Part shown: piece after piece, positions 15,953 to 25,300 of the stretch
Layout of the letters: each line of letters opens with the position of its first letter
Numbering within the stretch: position 1 is the first letter of the stretch
Source: Mucilaginibacter xinganensis
GTDB lineage: Bacteria > Bacteroidota > Bacteroidia > Sphingobacteriales > Sphingobacteriaceae
Assembly (NCBI GenBank): GCA_026225055.1
Contig: JAMFSA010000118.1
Span: forward strand, 1 to 63,981
DNA length: 63,981 bases
Reading direction: 5' to 3'
The notes under the pieces: generated by a model
The model's input: the letters and a program-made list of their open reading frames with translations, nothing else
Database searches by the model: none
What the model was told of the DNA's origin: nothing
Position numbers and translations under genes: made by a program

Positions 15953-16954
15953 TTATTTAAGATTCTGCCGGTTAACGCTGTCTTTTTTTTGTCTTTTTTC
16001 CTGCGTTTTAAAATACCCCCGCACTAAAAAATTATGCTTTAAGGCTTCTACGATCTGGTTAAAACCATCCGTTCCTTTTTGGACATTATCCATACTGGTA
16101 TTTAATCTTTGGGTTATTAAAGAATCACGCAACAGCGCATGCAGTGGCCCTTTTCCGTAGGCCAGGTCATGGTTGATCGTACTGGTCATGCTATTGAGTT
16201 GTACGGTCATCTGATTAGCATTCTCGCTTGCCGATTTGATTTTAATCATAGCAGTCTTTAAATTACCTGCAAAAACCGTATCCGTTAATAAAACCCCGGC
16301 AACCCCCTTACCCTGTTTTATTTGTATAACAATCTGATCCAGGCCACGGGTTATTTCACTCGCATTATTACTCGCGTCATTGATGCTTTTCAAAGAGGAC
16401 CTAACACTGATCCCAATACTCTTATCATTCAAAACATTGAATATAGCGCTGGTATCCAACCGTAGCACCGTGGTTTTTAAAGCCTCTGATATGGTTGCGA
16501 TATTGTTATTGGTTTTTGAAAGGGTTTGCAGCATTTCATCCATACTGGTCATTTTTTGAGCAGACAGCAAGTCCCCATTTTTCACGATCGGGCTATTGAT
16601 CTTTACCGGCTGGATATTGACCACTTTATTCCCCATTAAACCGTCCGTACCGATGGCCGCTACCGCATTATTATGGATATAAGCTTTTACTTTGTTGTCG
16701 ATCAGCATGGTCACTTCGATGGTGGTATCATTAATAATTTCAATGCTTTTTACGGTACCTGCCTGTATGCCCGAAAAAAGCACATTGTTACCTTCCATTA
16801 AGCCGCTTAAATTAGAAAAACGAGCCTTAAGTTTAAAACTGCTTCCAAACATGCTGGTGTTGTTCCCGATCATATAAAAAGAAACCATCACTACGATAAA
16901 GCCCGCTAACACAAATGCACCAAGCTTTATATTATTCTCACCCTGTTTTGCCAT
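15953..16954 (-). CDS. mlaD: MCE-domain protein MlaD of a lipid ABC transporter
   Basis: 333-aa periplasmic component of an Mla-type lipid transport system. One N-terminal membrane helix (KLGAFVLAGFIVVMVSFYMIG) anchors it; residues about 38-118 are the MCE domain (FSNLSGLMEGNNVLFSGIQAGTV, then NAVAAIGTDGLMGNKVVNI). The rest is a long alpha-helical, polar region (NNNIATISEALKTTV, SINDASNNASEITRGL) typical of longer MCE proteins that form a tunnel or needle. It is third in the mlaE-mlaF-mlaD unit with gaps of 3-4 bp. No mlaB or mlaC gene is present, which is normal outside Proteobacteria. Confidence 0.9.
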   Translation of the reverse strand: MAKQGENNIKLGAFVLAGFIVVMVSFYMIGNNTSMFGSSFKLKARFSNLSGLMEGNNVLFSGIQAGTVKSIEIINDTTIEVTMLIDNKVKAYIHNNAVAAIGTDGLMGNKVVNIQPVKINSPIVKNGDLLSAQKMTSMDEMLQTLSKTNNNIATISEALKTTVLRLDTSAIFNVLNDKSIGISVRSSLKSINDASNNASEITRGLDQIVIQIKQGKGVAGVLLTDTVFAGNLKTAMIKIKSASENANQMTVQLNSMTSTINHDLAYGKGPLHALLRDSLITQRLNTSMDNVQKGTDGFNQIVEALKHNFLVRGYFKTQEKRQKKDSVNRQNLK

Positions 16955-16957
16955 GAT

Positions 16958-17740
16958 TTACGGTTCAAAGAATTGTTTTATTTTTTCATCACTTGAATTT
17001 TCCAGCTCCTCATAGGTGCCGTCTGCATAGCACATACCATCCAAAAGCAGGATTACCCTGTCGGCAATATTTTTAACGCAATTCATATCATGTGAAATGA
17101 CTATCGAAGAGGTATGGTATTTCTTTTGCAGTTTCAGTATCAGGTTATCAATTTCTCTTGCAGTGACCGGATCAAGGCCAGTTGTGGGCTCATCATACAA
17201 GATTATCTCCGGCTTTAAGATCAGCGTTCGGGCGAGTGCCACCCGTTTAAGCATGCCTCCTGATAATTCAGAAGGCATCATATCCACCGTATTTTTCAAT
17301 CCTACATTTTCCAAAGCTTCCAGCACCATTTGATTTACTTCTTGCTGAGTAAGATTGATCCAGTGTCTGCGCAAGGGAAATTCCAGGTTTTCACGCACGG
17401 TCATGGAGTCATAGAGCGCGTTGGCCTGGAACAGGAAACCTATTTTAGTCCTTACCCTATCCAGGTCATCAGGACTTAGATCCGGTACATTAACCCCGAA
17501 TACCAGTATTTTGCCGCTATCCGGTTTTAGTAAACCGATAATGCACTTAATCAATACGGATTTGCCGGCGCCTGATTTGCCCAGTACCACCACGTTTTCC
17601 TCCTGGTGTACGGTCAGGTTGAAATCCTTTAACACGACGTTCTTTCCAAAGCGTTTAAACAGGTGCTCTATAGTGATCACCGGTGCTCCTTTAGCTACCT
17701 TGTCTTCCGGGCCAAGGTCACTTTTTGCTATTGTTGCCAT
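16958..17740 (-). CDS. mlaF: Mla-type ABC transporter ATP-binding protein
   Basis: 260-aa ATPase of the MlaF family. Walker A GKSGAGKSVLIKCI, Q-loop LFQANALYD, signature LSGGMLKRVALARTLI, Walker B IILYDEPTTGLDP and the switch histidine (IVISHDMN) are all intact. The ELSGGM and TGLDPVTAREID patterns match the MlaF/TtgA branch. Between mlaE and mlaD with 3-4 bp spacing, so one transcript. It energises phospholipid movement between inner and outer membrane. Confidence 0.92.
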   Translation of the reverse strand: MATIAKSDLGPEDKVAKGAPVITIEHLFKRFGKNVVLKDFNLTVHQEENVVVLGKSGAGKSVLIKCIIGLLKPDSGKILVFGVNVPDLSPDDLDRVRTKIGFLFQANALYDSMTVRENLEFPLRRHWINLTQQEVNQMVLEALENVGLKNTVDMMPSELSGGMLKRVALARTLILKPEIILYDEPTTGLDPVTAREIDNLILKLQKKYHTSSIVISHDMNCVKNIADRVILLLDGMCYADGTYEELENSSDEKIKQFFEP

Positions 17741-17744
17741 TTGA

Positions 17745-18515
17745 TTAATTTAAGCCCAATAAATTGGTGAACTGAACCGCCAGGAGATCAATAATGAATA
17801 TTAATACAGAAGATAAAACAACGGCTGAATTTGCAGAGATACCAACGCCCTGCGTTCCTTTACTGGAATTGAAACCTTTATAACAGCCGATGATACCTAC
17901 CGCGAAACCAAAGAAAAATGTTTTGGTGATGGCCGGTAAAATATCGCTAAAACTGAGGCTTTGAAATACCTGCGTAAAAAAAAAGTGAAGGCTGGTTACC
18001 GAGCCTAAATTGACCCCGATATAGGCGCCGAACAAAGAAATCGCATCCCCCAATATGGTTAGTACAGGAAGCATTAAGGTAGTTGCAAGCACCCTGGTAG
18101 CCACCAGGTATTTATAGGGATTTGTCCCGCTCACTTCCATGGCATCTATCTGCTCTGTCACTTTCATGGACCCCAATTCCGCGCCGATGCTACTGCCTAT
18201 TTTTCCGGCAAAAATCAAAGCGGTAATCACCGGCCCTATTTCCCTGACGATGGCTATGCCGACCATAACCGGCAATTCTGATTGCACCCCATAGCTCACC
18301 AGGGAGGGCCGTAATTGCATGGTCAATACTAAACCCATGATGAAGCCGGTAAGGCCGATCAACGGAAATGATTTGTAGCCGATGGTATAACACTGGGCGA
18401 GCAACTCCTTTACTTCAAACCTGGGCCTTAGGCCATGTGAAAAAAGGTAGCCTGTAAATTTTGCCATGCTACCCGTTTCATCCAAAAAGTCGCTGGTATC
18501 TTTAATTAAGGCCAT
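17745..18515 (-). CDS. mlaE: Mla-type ABC transporter permease
   Basis: 256-aa integral membrane permease of the MlaE family with five or six membrane helices. Family pattern: SFPLIGLTGFIMGLVLTMQL near the N-terminus, VREIGPVITALIFAGKIGSSIGAELGSMKVTEQIDAME in the coupling region, and KTFFFGFAVGIIGCYKGF towards the C-terminus. First gene of mlaE-mlaF-mlaD. The upstream 170 bp contain neither the tandem boxes nor the 38-bp motif, so this operon appears to be regulated separately from most of the island. Confidence 0.92.
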   Translation of the reverse strand: MALIKDTSDFLDETGSMAKFTGYLFSHGLRPRFEVKELLAQCYTIGYKSFPLIGLTGFIMGLVLTMQLRPSLVSYGVQSELPVMVGIAIVREIGPVITALIFAGKIGSSIGAELGSMKVTEQIDAMEVSGTNPYKYLVATRVLATTLMLPVLTILGDAISLFGAYIGVNLGSVTSLHFFFTQVFQSLSFSDILPAITKTFFFGFAVGIIGCYKGFNSSKGTQGVGISANSAVVLSSVLIFIIDLLAVQFTNLLGLN

Positions 18516-18688
18516 GTTTTAATTTTAGTATGGTTTTAAAAGCCTATCTGGATAACAGTAAGCTTATTATTCTGTAATACAAATTCCGCAGCCTGAAATG
18601 AACCCATCCGGTAATTTCTAAATACTATAAAATACGCGCTCATGAACAGAAAAAGTGACAGGCAGGACTTAAAATTTCATCGCTGGAA

Positions 18689-19348
18689 TTATTCCTTAGC
18701 ATCAATAATTAACTCATTGCTGACCGTCCAAACTCCCGGCGCATTCCAAGCCATTCTTTCTGCTACTTCTTTTTGATAAAAGGAATGCACGGTACCGTTC
18801 AGGGTAACTTTATTCCCTGACACAGCTACTTGTACTTCCTGGTTGTTCATGGCCCAGTTGCGCTCAATCGCACGTTCTATTTCTGCTTTTTCAATATCAT
18901 CAGTATTGTCGGTTTCAATTTTGATATTATTCGTGAGTACTTTTATACCGTCGATATTGCTTACTGATTTTTGTGCAGCTTCTTTTTGATGGTTCCACTC
19001 CAATTTTCCGTCCAGGGTGACATGACCATTTTCAACCTCTACCTGTATTTTATCAAAAGGGATATCCCGGTTAGACTTTAACGCATTTAATACGGCAATT
19101 GCGATCTCGTTATCATCTTTTTCGTCATCATTGTTAAATTCCACTTCGATTTTTTCAACTACCGCCTTTACGCCGGCTATTTTTTTTGCGGTATCCTCGG
19201 CTTGTGATTTCTTTATGTAACTACCGACAATCCCTGAAAGCGTAATTACACCATCTTTGGCCTCCACATCAATTTTAGCCTGTTTCAGCAAAGGTTCCCA
19301 CTTGATGGCTTCGAGCACATCGATCTGTAATTCACGGTTAGTTTTCAT
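18689..19348 (-). CDS. Three-BON-domain protein (first of three paralogues)
   Basis: 219-aa protein made of three BON domains (residues about 3-70, 78-145 and 151-217), each with the pattern ...GVITLSGxVxSYxxKxxAExxAxxIxGVKAVVxxI. The start is the ATG of MKTNRELQIDV, matching MKNNQEL and MKSNEDL in the paralogues; four upstream in-frame codons are discarded. There is no signal peptide or lipobox, so this form may be cytoplasmic, unlike OsmY, although BON proteins usually bind phospholipid. It follows the SHOCT gene by 60 bp, and the 38-bp motif precedes the pair. Paralogues lie at 55556-56215 and 57923-58582. Confidence 0.88.
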   Translation of the reverse strand: MKTNRELQIDVLEAIKWEPLLKQAKIDVEAKDGVITLSGIVGSYIKKSQAEDTAKKIAGVKAVVEKIEVEFNNDDEKDDNEIAIAVLNALKSNRDIPFDKIQVEVENGHVTLDGKLEWNHQKEAAQKSVSNIDGIKVLTNNIKIETDNTDDIEKAEIERAIERNWAMNNQEVQVAVSGNKVTLNGTVHSFYQKEVAERMAWNAPGVWTVSNELIIDAKE

Positions 19349-19408
19349 TGGGGTGAGCATTGGTTTAAAGGTGATAGTTAAAATTGAAATTTAGGATTGA
19401 CCTTCTTT

Positions 19409-19630
19409 TTATCCTACTAAATCAGCAGTAAGTATTTTTTTACGTTCCTGGTACTCTTCGTTTGTTATTTCTCCGGCAGCAAAGCGCTTTTGCAGGATAT
19501 CCAATGGAGCATCTTTTCTTTTTCGCTGCCCGGGTATATCATAAGGGGTTGCAAAAATCCAAAAGATCATAACCATCCAAATGAACCACCAAATGATGTC
19601 CATTCCCCAGAAATTGTTATTATAGAACAT
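19409..19630 (-). CDS. SHOCT-domain small membrane protein
   Basis: 73-aa protein. N-terminal hydrophobic helix rich in tryptophan (NNNFWGMDIIWWFIWMVMIFWIF), then a SHOCT domain: DAPLDILQKRFAAGEITNEEYQERKKIL, the classic short C-terminal helix-turn. The function of SHOCT proteins is mostly unknown; they often occur with stress or membrane genes. Near-identical layout to the product of 58937-59164. It is first in the SHOCT-BON pair and has the 38-bp motif 66 bp before its start. Confidence 0.88.
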   Translation of the reverse strand: MFYNNNFWGMDIIWWFIWMVMIFWIFATPYDIPGQRKRKDAPLDILQKRFAAGEITNEEYQERKKILTADLVG

Positions 19631-19695
19631 GATTTATTTATTTTATGGTGAATTAATTATCACACCACAAAATTGTCCGCTTTCAGGTCATCAAA

Positions 19696-19733
19696 TGTTA
19701 TTCAATTCTTTCTATTAGTTACATCATTCACAC
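19696..19733 (-). promoter_or_regulatory. 38-bp conserved promoter motif, copy before SHOCT-BON
   Basis: On the minus strand it starts GTGTGAATGATGTAACTAAT and ends AATTGAATAACA. It matches the copies before slipin and nuoA at nearly all conserved positions and has the same 38-bp length. Confidence 0.6.
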
Positions 19734-19807
19734 TTTTTGATAAGCCGTGAACCTAAGTATTTGTAGTATACATTCAGAATGATTAAGAAGCAGTTAACAG
19801 CGATTAT

Positions 19808-20662
19808 TTACATAACCGGCCATTGAACTAAGGATTCAGCTGACCGCCCGGAAGCCGTAATTTGCTGTATTTCATCGTATATCTTTTTACGGAAAACCTC
19901 TCTCTCTTTGATCCATAGGGTTTCCATATTTCTTAATACTTTTTTTTCACCTTCATCGATTTCATTTTTTTGAGATGCTGTATGCAGGCAGTCTATTGCG
20001 GTATTGAGATCATGAAAACCACCTAAAACAATGGTGAAAGCATCTATATTTTCATAGGTGGATAAAAGTGTATAAGGAGATAAAGCGCTAATGTCCATTT
20101 CCATGTAAGGTGAGATATATAATAAGTTCTTTAATATTTTCCTTGCTTCGTGAAAGGATTTATCAGCGGGAAAAACCGGCGTAAATAGTTTTTCAAAAGC
20201 ATCTCCTTCCGATTGGATGAATTGCTGTGTAGTTTTCCGGCTAAGATGTTTTGGTAACAACTTCAACAATTTTTCTTCTTCTTTTTTGAATGGCGTTGGC
20301 CCTTTTATATGTTTATTGAATACCGCTACGTGTTGAAGAATTTTATCGGATATCAGTTTTAAATAGATCTCAGGAGACCTGATTTGTTTCCCATTCAATG
20401 TTTTTCGGATATGGACTTGTTGCATTTGGAGCGTACGGATTGCTCCCAATATTTGGTAAATCTTTGCAATTTTTTGAGGGAGTTTGATTGGATGAAGATG
20501 ATCTGCAGCATCCATTAAGTGGAGGCAAGCCGTTAATTTTTTTACTTTAACACGAAATAAACGAATGTCGTCTTCATTGAGATGCATCCGGGCGTTGTCA
20601 AAAGCTGCATTTATCTTTTCTAATCTTTTTTCAACAACACTTTCTATTTCCGCTTGCTTCAT
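19808..20662 (-). CDS. CHAD-domain protein
   Basis: 284-aa alpha-helical protein of the CHAD family, which binds inorganic polyphosphate through conserved histidines and basic residues. Characteristic parts: LFRVKVKKLTACLHLM (RxxxKKLR-like motif), HEARKILKNLLYISPYME (xHxxRKxxKxLRY-like) and GGFHDLNTAIDCLH (GxxxDxxxxxxxL). No CYTH domain is attached. It is last in the 22185-19808 unit, following the DsbA-like gene by 45 bp. Polyphosphate binding during stress fits the context, but is inference. Confidence 0.85.
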   Translation of the reverse strand: MKQAEIESVVEKRLEKINAAFDNARMHLNEDDIRLFRVKVKKLTACLHLMDAADHLHPIKLPQKIAKIYQILGAIRTLQMQQVHIRKTLNGKQIRSPEIYLKLISDKILQHVAVFNKHIKGPTPFKKEEEKLLKLLPKHLSRKTTQQFIQSEGDAFEKLFTPVFPADKSFHEARKILKNLLYISPYMEMDISALSPYTLLSTYENIDAFTIVLGGFHDLNTAIDCLHTASQKNEIDEGEKKVLRNMETLWIKEREVFRKKIYDEIQQITASGRSAESLVQWPVM

Positions 20663-20707
20663 GTTTTTATCTTTTGTGTGTTCATTATAATATTAAAGCC
20701 CTGCTCA

Positions 20708-21229
20708 TTACAGTAGTCTTTCTAAATATTGAATTAACCCATCATCTTCCCAATCCCCCTCATATTTTTTACCATTGATATAAAAGTTAGGGGTTCCCGT
20801 CACGCCGCTTTGTTCGCCTCCTTGAAAGTCGGCTTCAATTTTTGCGGCAAGCGTGTCGCTTTGGAGGTCTTTCCTGAATTGATCGATATTCAAACCGATG
20901 TTTTCAGCATAGCCAAGCAAGTAATCACGACCCAGGTAAAGCTGATTATCATAAAGCAGATCATGCATTTCCCAGAATTTGTTTTGTAGTGCTGCCGCTT
21001 CGGCAGCCATCGCTGCACCGAAGGCATCGGGGTGTTCAGCTAAGGGAAAGTTTCTGAAAATGAATTTTAAGTTTTTACCCAACTGTTGCTGTACATTCTT
21101 TAAAATAAGATAGGACTCGCCACAGGAAGGGCATTGGTAATCGCCGTATTCCACTAATTCCAATGCGGCTGTTTTAATTCCTTGTATATGATCTTTATCG
21201 GTAACGGCATTTTTAAGTTGTATGCTCAT
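20708..21229 (-). CDS. DsbA-family thioredoxin-fold protein, cytoplasmic
   Basis: 173-aa thioredoxin-fold protein of the DsbA/DSBA-like (FrnE-related) type. Redox motif C33-P-S-C36 in GDYQCPSCGESYL; cis-proline loop GVTGTPNFYINGKKY; helical insert DLLYDNQLYLGRDYLLGYAENIGLN. No signal peptide, so it should act in the cytoplasm, maybe as a disulfide-handling or thiol-stress protein. An AGGAGAT ribosome-binding site lies a few bases before the ATG at 21229. Part of the unit under the tandem-box promoter 22242-22306. Confidence 0.87.
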   Translation of the reverse strand: MSIQLKNAVTDKDHIQGIKTAALELVEYGDYQCPSCGESYLILKNVQQQLGKNLKFIFRNFPLAEHPDAFGAAMAAEAAALQNKFWEMHDLLYDNQLYLGRDYLLGYAENIGLNIDQFRKDLQSDTLAAKIEADFQGGEQSGVTGTPNFYINGKKYEGDWEDDGLIQYLERLL

Positions 21230-21264
21230 ATTAATATCTCCTGATAGTTATTAAAGAACCTGAT

Positions 21265-21717
21265 TTACCTATTTTCAAACCGACCTGTTTTTTTGCTGAT
21301 AATAATTTTATACATGATCAACTCAACGGTCGTGCCTACATCACTTTCTTCATCTACAAAACCATGTTCGCGGGTAACTGAGTCATCGATTATGTAGGGG
21401 GTGATCCGGTCGACCAGTTTTTGCAGTACCTGTTGTTTTTCACCAAGGTCCGTGATCTCTTCGAATTTGCCCCAGGCAATCACACTTTGCCAGTTGGTAA
21501 TATCTTTGATATTATCCACTTCAAAACAAACCTGCGGGTTTTCTCTCATCATATCAATCTTCATCCCCTTAGCAGAATGGCAATAAATGTTCGCGCCATC
21601 GTAAACATAATTTACCGGGACTACGTACATAGTATCCGCTGAATGGCAGCCAATGCGGCCGATTAACTGATCCTTTAACAGATCTTCTATCTGGGTGTCG
21701 TTTAATTCTCTTAACAT
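21265..21717 (-). CDS. Pyridoxamine 5'-phosphate oxidase-like FMN-binding protein
   Basis: 150-aa split-barrel flavin protein. It begins MLRELNDTQIEDLLKDQLIG, typical of the NimA/PNPOx-like family, followed by IGCHSADTMYVVPVNYVYDGANIYCHSAKGMKIDMMRENPQVCFEVD and NWQSVIAWGKFEEI. Such proteins bind FMN or F420 and are common in hypoxia regulons; the substrate is not known. Third-to-last gene of the 22185-19808 unit, 35 bp before the DsbA-like gene. Not the biosynthetic PdxH, which is longer. Confidence 0.85.
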   Translation of the reverse strand: MLRELNDTQIEDLLKDQLIGRIGCHSADTMYVVPVNYVYDGANIYCHSAKGMKIDMMRENPQVCFEVDNIKDITNWQSVIAWGKFEEITDLGEKQQVLQKLVDRITPYIIDDSVTREHGFVDEESDVGTTVELIMYKIIISKKTGRFENR

Positions 21718-21762
21718 TTCGTTTTTTATTATTGATAAAAACTAAAAGCTGATAAATCCTGA

Positions 21763-22185
21763 TTAGCCGGCCAGTGTTTCCAGTTCCCGGAAAACAGTTC
21801 CCACGGTGGTAAAGAATTGTTTTTTCACCTCCTGATATTCGTGCGTCAGGCTGATCATTAAATGGCCTACCGCGGCATTGGTCAGCGCCAGGCCTTTACT
21901 GTTTTCTTCCTCCGTATTTTCCGCGACCTGCGCTAACTGGTACAGTTGTGCATCCACATGTGCCTCCGCCCAGAGTATATCGTCCTGTAGCTTTAACAGC
22001 TTATCACCTGCCTTTTGTAGTTCTTCCGTATTGCGGTAAGCTGATAAGCGGGTAAAGTAATAGTCCTGTTTCAAACGGCTCAGGAAAGCGGATTCGATTT
22101 TGAAAAATTCAACGTCAGATTTCCAGCGTTTTGCGATCACATGATATTCTGCGGACCGGTCAGACATTTCAGTTACATTTTCCAT
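21763..22185 (-). CDS. Hypothetical alpha-helical protein
   Basis: 140-aa protein, all-helical by composition, with heptad-like stretches (ELQKAGDKLLKLQDDILWAEAHVDAQLYQLAQVAEN). No signal peptide or membrane helix. No family I recognise with certainty. It is first in its operon, followed by the PNPOx-like gene after 45 bp. Its promoter has two perfect TGAT-N4-ATCA boxes, the best pair of the window together with that of the 57923 BON gene, so it is expected to be strongly controlled. Confidence 0.65.
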   Translation of the reverse strand: MENVTEMSDRSAEYHVIAKRWKSDVEFFKIESAFLSRLKQDYYFTRLSAYRNTEELQKAGDKLLKLQDDILWAEAHVDAQLYQLAQVAENTEEENSKGLALTNAAVGHLMISLTHEYQEVKKQFFTTVGTVFRELETLAG

Positions 22186-22241
22186 TATTTCAGTTTTAAA
22201 TACCCGCCGATATCAGCGGTATATTCCATAAATCATAGATG

Positions 22242-22306
22242 TAAATGTCCGCATAGTTACAGGCTGATCCCATGATCTTCATCATAGAAAAATATGATAG
22301 GCATCA
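22242..22306 (-). promoter_or_regulatory. Tandem perfect FNR-type boxes of the 22185-19808 operon
   Basis: Distal TGATAGGCATCA (22295-22306), proximal TGATCTTCATCA (22273-22284), and minus-strand -7 element GACATTTA (22242-22249). Both boxes are perfect TGAT-N4-ATCA and the centres are 22 bp apart; the proximal centre is 33 bp from the -7 centre. The -7 element is weak, as expected for an activator-dependent promoter. Confidence 0.7.
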
Positions 22307-22380
22307 CTATCCTGTATTACTGGTTGGGTCAGCTTAGCATTAATAAGTTAGCTGTTTTTAATGCGGTTGCTGGCTATATC

Positions 22381-25300
22381 TCAGGCTAATACCGGCGTCT
22401 TAAACTTTTCATTTTTTAAATAAATAATGAATTTGCTGCCCTTACCCAACTCACTTTCTACGATAATATTTCCGCTCGCGGCATCAATTATTTTCCTGGC
22501 AAGATAAAGACCGATGCCCGGACCGTCCGCCTCTTTGTGAAGGCCGCCATACATATCAAAAATAATGTCCATTTCTTTTTTAGAAATACCTTTGCCGTTA
22601 TCCTGCACCGATAAAATAATGTGTTCTTTATCCTTTGATATATCGATGTGGATCGAGGGATTTTCGTTGCTATTGAATTTAATGCCATTGGAAACAAGAT
22701 TAAACAGGATGCTCCTGATATTCTTTTTAGAAAAAAGAATTTGCTTCACTTCGAGATTTTGCGTGATAACCGTACCAGATGACTTTATTTTGTTTTCCAG
22801 GCTCCATTCAATGTTCTTAATGATCTCTTCCATATCCACCATTTCCATATTAAGCATATCGCCTTCCAACCTGGCAATGACAGCAATATCATTAATGAGC
22901 GTACGGAATTTTTTTACAGATGAGTTAATGAGCGTTAAGAATTTTAATATATCGGGGTCTGCGACTTTGATCAGGTTCATCACCGCGATGCTGGTTTCTA
23001 TGTTGGCCAGCGGTGCCAACAGGTCATTAGAAGCAGTATAAACAAAATTATCCAGATCAGCGTTGATCCTCGTCAAACTGGCATTTTTTTTATCCAGTTC
23101 GAGTTGTGTGGCTTTTAATTCTGTGATGTCATTAAAGGTAAGGATGGCGCCATTCCGTTTCTGATCCGCCTGCTGAACATACGGCATGGTCATGATCTGG
23201 TACCATTTCCCGTTATTGGTTTCAATCTCTTTGGTAACGATGGTCCCTTCCGCCAGTACTTCCTTTATATCGTCAATAATGGTTTCAAACTTAATATTGG
23301 TTGAAATATTACTCAGTGGTCTGCCAATATCCGTTTCCAGTAGGTTAATCTGTTTAACGGTACCTGGTGAAAACTTCATCAGCAACAGCTCATTATCAAT
23401 AAACAACTGCCCGTTGATGTTACTCTTGAAATAATTGTTCAGGTCGTCATTGACCTCCAGCAGTTCTTTATTTTTTAGCTGATAATCTGCATTGATGGTA
23501 TGCAGCTCTTCATTGACCGACTGCATTTCCTCGTTGGTGCTCTGCATTTCTTCATTAGCAGAGATCAGTTCCTCATTGAAAGACTGCATATTTTCATTGG
23601 AGGCATCGAGGCGTTCATAAGCGGAATTCAGTTCTACCTTAAGCTCTTTCAACTCTTCTTCCAGGTTTACCGTGTATTGATCGTGGTGTATTCTTTCATC
23701 AAATACAATATCCCCCTCAGGCAGCGGGGTAGTAGCGCTATCCGGGCTAAAAGTAACCATCAATAATTTTTGCTCACCTTTATTAACGGCGAGCGGGCTT
23801 ACGGATAATTTTACTTTAATGTGCCCCTTTCCGTGTTTTATTTTTACACCACTGACAGAAACTAATTTTTTGGTCTGGCCAACCCGCTTGACCAGCGTAT
23901 TGAAAGCAACGGCAAGTGGTTTGGGCAATAGTTCTATCAGATTTGAAGTGAAGTTCTGCTGCAACAGGTATTTTTTTGTATCGCCGTATGTTTTCACCAC
24001 CTGGTTATGCTCATCGATGCCTACTGCCAGATAATCCTGTTCGCCGGCAAGAGAAATTTGCATCGCTTCGGAAACCGTGTTGGCAGAATTCTGAGAAATC
24101 ATTTCATGTGAAATGGATGGTGGACGTTTAACATCCAGCAGTTCGGGCATGGAAAATACGTCAAAACTTACATCCCGTTTTGCTTTTAGACTTTTGTAGA
24201 TTTTCCATTTTTTATTGACTACTTCCAGGTTCTTGATGATCGGCATCGGGTTTTCGCTGGAGCCCAGGAACAAGTAACCGTCCCTTTTTAACCCGAACAG
24301 CATCATGGAGAATATTTTCTTTTGCAGGATGGGCGTCATATAGATCAGCAGATTCCGGCAACTGATCAAGTGCATATTACAGTAAGGCGGGTTTTTGACC
24401 AGGTCATGCTGTGCAAAAATAATCATTCTTCTTATTTCCGGTTTTATCCGGTAATTATTTCCTTCCGTAGTAAAATATTTTTCGAGTCTTTCAACAGATA
24501 CACTTTTTGTGATTTCCTGGTTGTAAACCCCTTTGCCCGCATGCGCCATGGCAACGCTGTCAATATCCGTTGCGAAGATCTTTATGACCGTATCTTTATA
24601 CTTACCGGTTAGTTGTTCAGCAATTAATATGCCCATTGAATAGGCTTCCTCTCCGGTGGCACAACCGGCAACCCACATTTTCAATTCCTCACCAGGGGCA
24701 AGACTTGCCAGGATACCCGGCAGGATATTCTTCTGGATATACGAGAATGCTTCCTTATCCCTGAAAAAAGAGGTGACACTGATCAGGAAATCCTTCGTTA
24801 GCGCCTCTACTTCAGCCGGTGATTCCTTTAAAAAATCAAGGTAGCCGGCTAAAGATTTAAAATTACCATGGGCAGCCCTTCTCTTGGTCCTTCTCAGTAG
24901 TGTCGGTAATTTATAATCTGAAAAATCCAGCGGTGATTTATCCTTTATTAAATCAATAATTGCTTTGATGTAGAGGCCATCATCCTTATCATCCGCTATC
25001 ATTTCGCCGCCTTGTTTTACATAACCCTCTATGGCATCCGGCATTAAAGCCGGTTCCAGTACAAAATCAACGAGGCCGGTTGCAATAGCATTCGATGGCA
25101 TACTGCCGAATTCGGTAGTTTCCGGGTTTCGGGCGATCACCATGCCGCCAGCTTTTTTTATGGCCCTGATCCCTTCCGTGCCATCCGAGCCCAGTCCTGA
25201 AAGGACCACGCCGATTACTTTTTTACCGTAATCTTCCGCCAGCGACTTAAAAAAAGCGTTGATGGTCAAGTGCGGCCCTTTGACTGTCTCCTTATCGGAT